Source: CAZVXI01 sp964631295
Lineage (GTDB): Bacteria; Planctomycetota; Phycisphaerae; Phycisphaerales; SM1A02
NCBI GenBank assembly: GCA_964631295.1
Contig: CAZVXI010000137.1
Location: forward strand, 1 to 8,542
Reading direction: 5' to 3'
DNA length: 8,542 nucleotides
Under the pieces are notes generated by a model. The model worked only from the letters and a program-made list of their open reading frames with translations, was not told the origin of the DNA and made no database searches. Of this stretch, positions 7,374 through 8,542 are shown one piece after another (positions within the stretch are counted from its first letter, which is position 1; each line of letters begins with the position of its first letter). The position numbers and the translations under genes are program-made.

Positions 7374-7886
7374 TTATGGGCGTGCTGCCTGCTCAGCTAT
7401 CTGCTGCGCAAGGTTCGCATTCGTGTACGCCGGGTCTTCTGTCACTTCGCGAACGATCAGCGGCTCAAGCCAGGCAGGCGCAGGCGAAGGTGTATCGACC
7501 GTTGGCACCTCCGCCTCTGCAATCACGAGATCAATCTGATCAAAGACATCGATCATCCACACAACATCACCAATCGTCAGCACATGTCTCGTCTTGGTGA
7601 GACGGCGCCCCTCGGTTTGCGGCCAGAAGTCGGCGAACTGCTCGTCGGTGAGTTCGCGTTCAATTTCTTCTCGTACGAGACCAGAACCGCGCTTCACGGT
7701 GTGCTTGCAGATGACACGTCCATCATCGAACGTCGAGCGACGAACACGTCCCACGTGCGCATCGTCGTCATCTGCTTGCAAATAACCCTGCTCGATCTTG
7801 ATCACTTGCGCATTCGCCGGGAACCTTGGCACGCCACTGAGCAGGTACTTGCGTTCGATTTCAATCGGCACCGCGGGATCACTCAT
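7374..7886 (-). CDS. CYTH domain protein, probable triphosphate hydrolase
   Basis: A 170-residue protein of the CYTH (triphosphate tunnel metalloenzyme) superfamily, which binds triphosphate groups with divalent metal inside a beta-barrel. The signature ExExK is E9-I-E11-R-K13 in IEIERKYLL. Other expected tunnel residues are visible: R47 and R49 in GRVRR, K61 and K65 in CKHTVKRG, the E74-x-E76 pair in REEIERELT, K98 and R100 in TKTRHVL, D113 in WMIDVF, and E124 and E126 in LVIAEAEVP. All these point to an active enzyme. Bacterial relatives hydrolyse inorganic triphosphate or thiamine triphosphate; class IV adenylate cyclase activity is possible but less likely given the stand-alone domain and context. 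I prefer the ATG at 7886, since a GGAG lies 12 bases upstream; a GTG at 7904 is an alternative that adds six residues. The permease gene follows after 19 bases. Confidence 0.9.
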   Translation of the reverse strand: MSDPAVPIEIERKYLLSGVPRFPANAQVIKIEQGYLQADDDDAHVGRVRRSTFDDGRVICKHTVKRGSGLVREEIERELTDEQFADFWPQTEGRRLTKTRHVLTIGDVVWMIDVFDQIDLVIAEAEVPTVDTPSPAPAWLEPLIVREVTEDPAYTNANLAQQIAEQAARP

Positions 7887-7929
7887 GGCAAATGGTATCT
7901 CCACGATTCGAGGCCAGCCAAATAACGAG

Positions 7930-7955
7930 AAAAGCCCGACTGAAGTCGGGCTTTT
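7930..7955 (-). terminator. Intrinsic terminator after the secreted-protein gene
   Basis: An 11-bp perfect inverted repeat, AAAAGCCCGAC on one arm and GTCGGGCTTTT on the other, with a four-base loop. On the minus strand the second arm ends in TTTT, as in a rho-independent terminator. It sits 36 bases beyond the stop of the dockerin-like protein and 43 bases before the CYTH start, so it should end the upstream transcript and isolate the CYTH-permease run. Because the arms carry A and T runs on both sides, it could also work in the other direction. The rest of the gap 7887-7991 shows no convincing promoter. Confidence 0.88.
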
Positions 7956-7991
7956 GTTGCAGCATATGCCGCGGGTGGAGTGATTGAAGGA

Positions 7992-8542
7992 TCACTCGCA
8001 GGAGTTGCCCCAGTTGGAAAGTACGTCAAGAAGGTCTGAGAGTCCGACCATGAGGTCGTTGTCCACATCGCCGCCGGACGATCCGTCGGTACCCCAGTTG
8101 GAGAGGACATCGAGCAGATCAGACAGGCCGACAATGTTGTCCCCATCGGAGTCGCCGGGGCAGTTGCAGACATCCAGGCAGACAGCGCCTTCCGACCATG
8201 TTCCGCCAAGATCAACGCAGTTCGATTCCGTCAGGCTCTCGGCGCAGTTGCCGTTGGAGAAGCAGCACGCACCAGTCGGATCAACACAGAAGTCGATACA
8301 TGTGCTGGCTGCACCGCCCCACTCGCCGTTCAGGCCCAGACACGTTACTTCATCGAGTTGCAGACATGCGCCAGTTTGCAGACAGCATGCACCCAGTGGA
8401 TCAGGGCAGTCGGCTTCAGCGCAATCAGTGGTTGAGTCGTCCCAGACACCGCCCATCGCAGCGCAGTCTTCTTCGAGCAGACCGAGGCCACCGTTGTTCT
8501 CGCACGTACCATCGGGCATGCAGCACACGCCAAAGCACGAGA
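7992..8542 (-). CDS. C-terminal part of a secreted Cys-rich protein with dockerin-like tail
   Basis: This frame is open to the window edge, so the N-terminus is missing; 183 complete codons are visible before TGA at 7992. A GTG at 8528 is in frame but is not a credible start, because coding sequence with a cysteine (SCFG) continues upstream of it. The visible part has three repeats of about 40-46 residues with the pattern CC-x5-C-x7-12-C-x6-W-x5-6-C-x3-4-C. Then comes NCPGDSDGDNIVGLSDLLDV and a second copy, GDVDNDLMVGLSDLLDV, each ending in LSNWG, and a final NSCE. The DxDxDxxVxxxDLL loops resemble dockerin type I or EF-hand calcium sites. This architecture suggests an extracellular or surface protein, with disulfides in the repeats and calcium in the tail. 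Similar tails occur in many planctomycete secreted proteins. The enzyme or adhesin part, if any, is off the window. Confidence 0.85.
   Translation of the reverse strand, partial: SCFGVCCMPDGTCENNGGLGLLEEDCAAMGGVWDDSTTDCAEADCPDPLGACCLQTGACLQLDEVTCLGLNGEWGGAASTCIDFCVDPTGACCFSNGNCAESLTESNCVDLGGTWSEGAVCLDVCNCPGDSDGDNIVGLSDLLDVLSNWGTDGSSGGDVDNDLMVGLSDLLDVLSNWGNSCE
8007..8132 (-). repeat. Tandem duplication encoding two dockerin-like loops
   Basis: Two 42-base blocks, 8007-8048 and 8091-8132, begin 84 bases (28 codons) apart and encode the same 14 residues, VGLSDLLDVLSNWG. The codons differ at 10 of 14 positions, all synonymous, while GTC, TCC, AAC and TGG are unchanged. The duplication is therefore not recent at DNA level although the protein segment is identical. 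Confidence 0.85.
8157..8528 (-). repeat. Three six-cysteine protein repeats
   Basis: Within the secreted protein, three degenerate units start at about 8528, 8393 and 8273 (46, 40 and about 39 residues). The second and third open with GACC, the first with VCC; all share CC, G-x-C, C, W, C, C in the same order. Six cysteines per unit suggest three disulfides each. The DNA copies have diverged considerably. Confidence 0.75.

Noticed and set aside
7915..7970. Possible promoter for the CYTH gene around the terminator
   Set aside because: Only weak TTGCAA-like and TTATTT-like elements are present with poor spacing, and they overlap the terminator hairpin.

Overview
The window is a densely packed bacterial chromosomal stretch. 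Every gene I can support lies on the minus strand, so transcription runs from high to low coordinates. The best taxonomic hint is the gene entering at the high-coordinate end: a cysteine-rich extracellular protein ending in two dockerin-like calcium loops with a DLLDVLSNWG core. This C-terminal style is common in Planctomycetes, especially Phycisphaerae. Moderately high GC and mostly weak Shine-Dalgarno signals fit but do not prove it. The taxon call is an inference.

In transcription order: (1) 8542-7992, the C-terminal end of a large secreted protein with three six-cysteine repeats and a duplicated dockerin-like tail, closed by a perfect hairpin terminator at 7930-7955. (2) A CYTH-domain triphosphate-binding enzyme (7886-7374). 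(3) An APC-family amino acid permease (7354-6134), 19 bases further on. (4) ATP synthase epsilon subunit atpC (6074-5670), with a GTG start and the only strong ribosome binding site at normal spacing in the window. (5) scpB (5588-4818). (6) A small lipoprotein with a carboxypeptidase-regulatory-like beta domain (4792-4316). (7) A DUF58 membrane protein (4286-2970), overlapping by ATGA with (8) a DUF3488/TgpA-type membrane transglutaminase-like protein (2973-700). (9) A class I SAM-dependent methyltransferase (from 673), whose C-terminus runs off the window.

The DUF58 and transglutaminase genes form a translationally coupled pair, normally found beside a MoxR AAA+ ATPase; no MoxR gene is in this window. 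atpC lies apart from the other F1 genes and scpB apart from scpA, so the run looks like a co-directional mix of housekeeping and envelope genes rather than one pathway. No RNA genes, mobile elements, CRISPR arrays or integration signatures were seen. No gap between genes exceeds about 110 bases. I see no clear new defence or biosynthetic system. The most distinctive items are the repeat architecture of the secreted protein, the orphan atpC, and the lipoprotein placed just upstream of the DUF58-transglutaminase pair.
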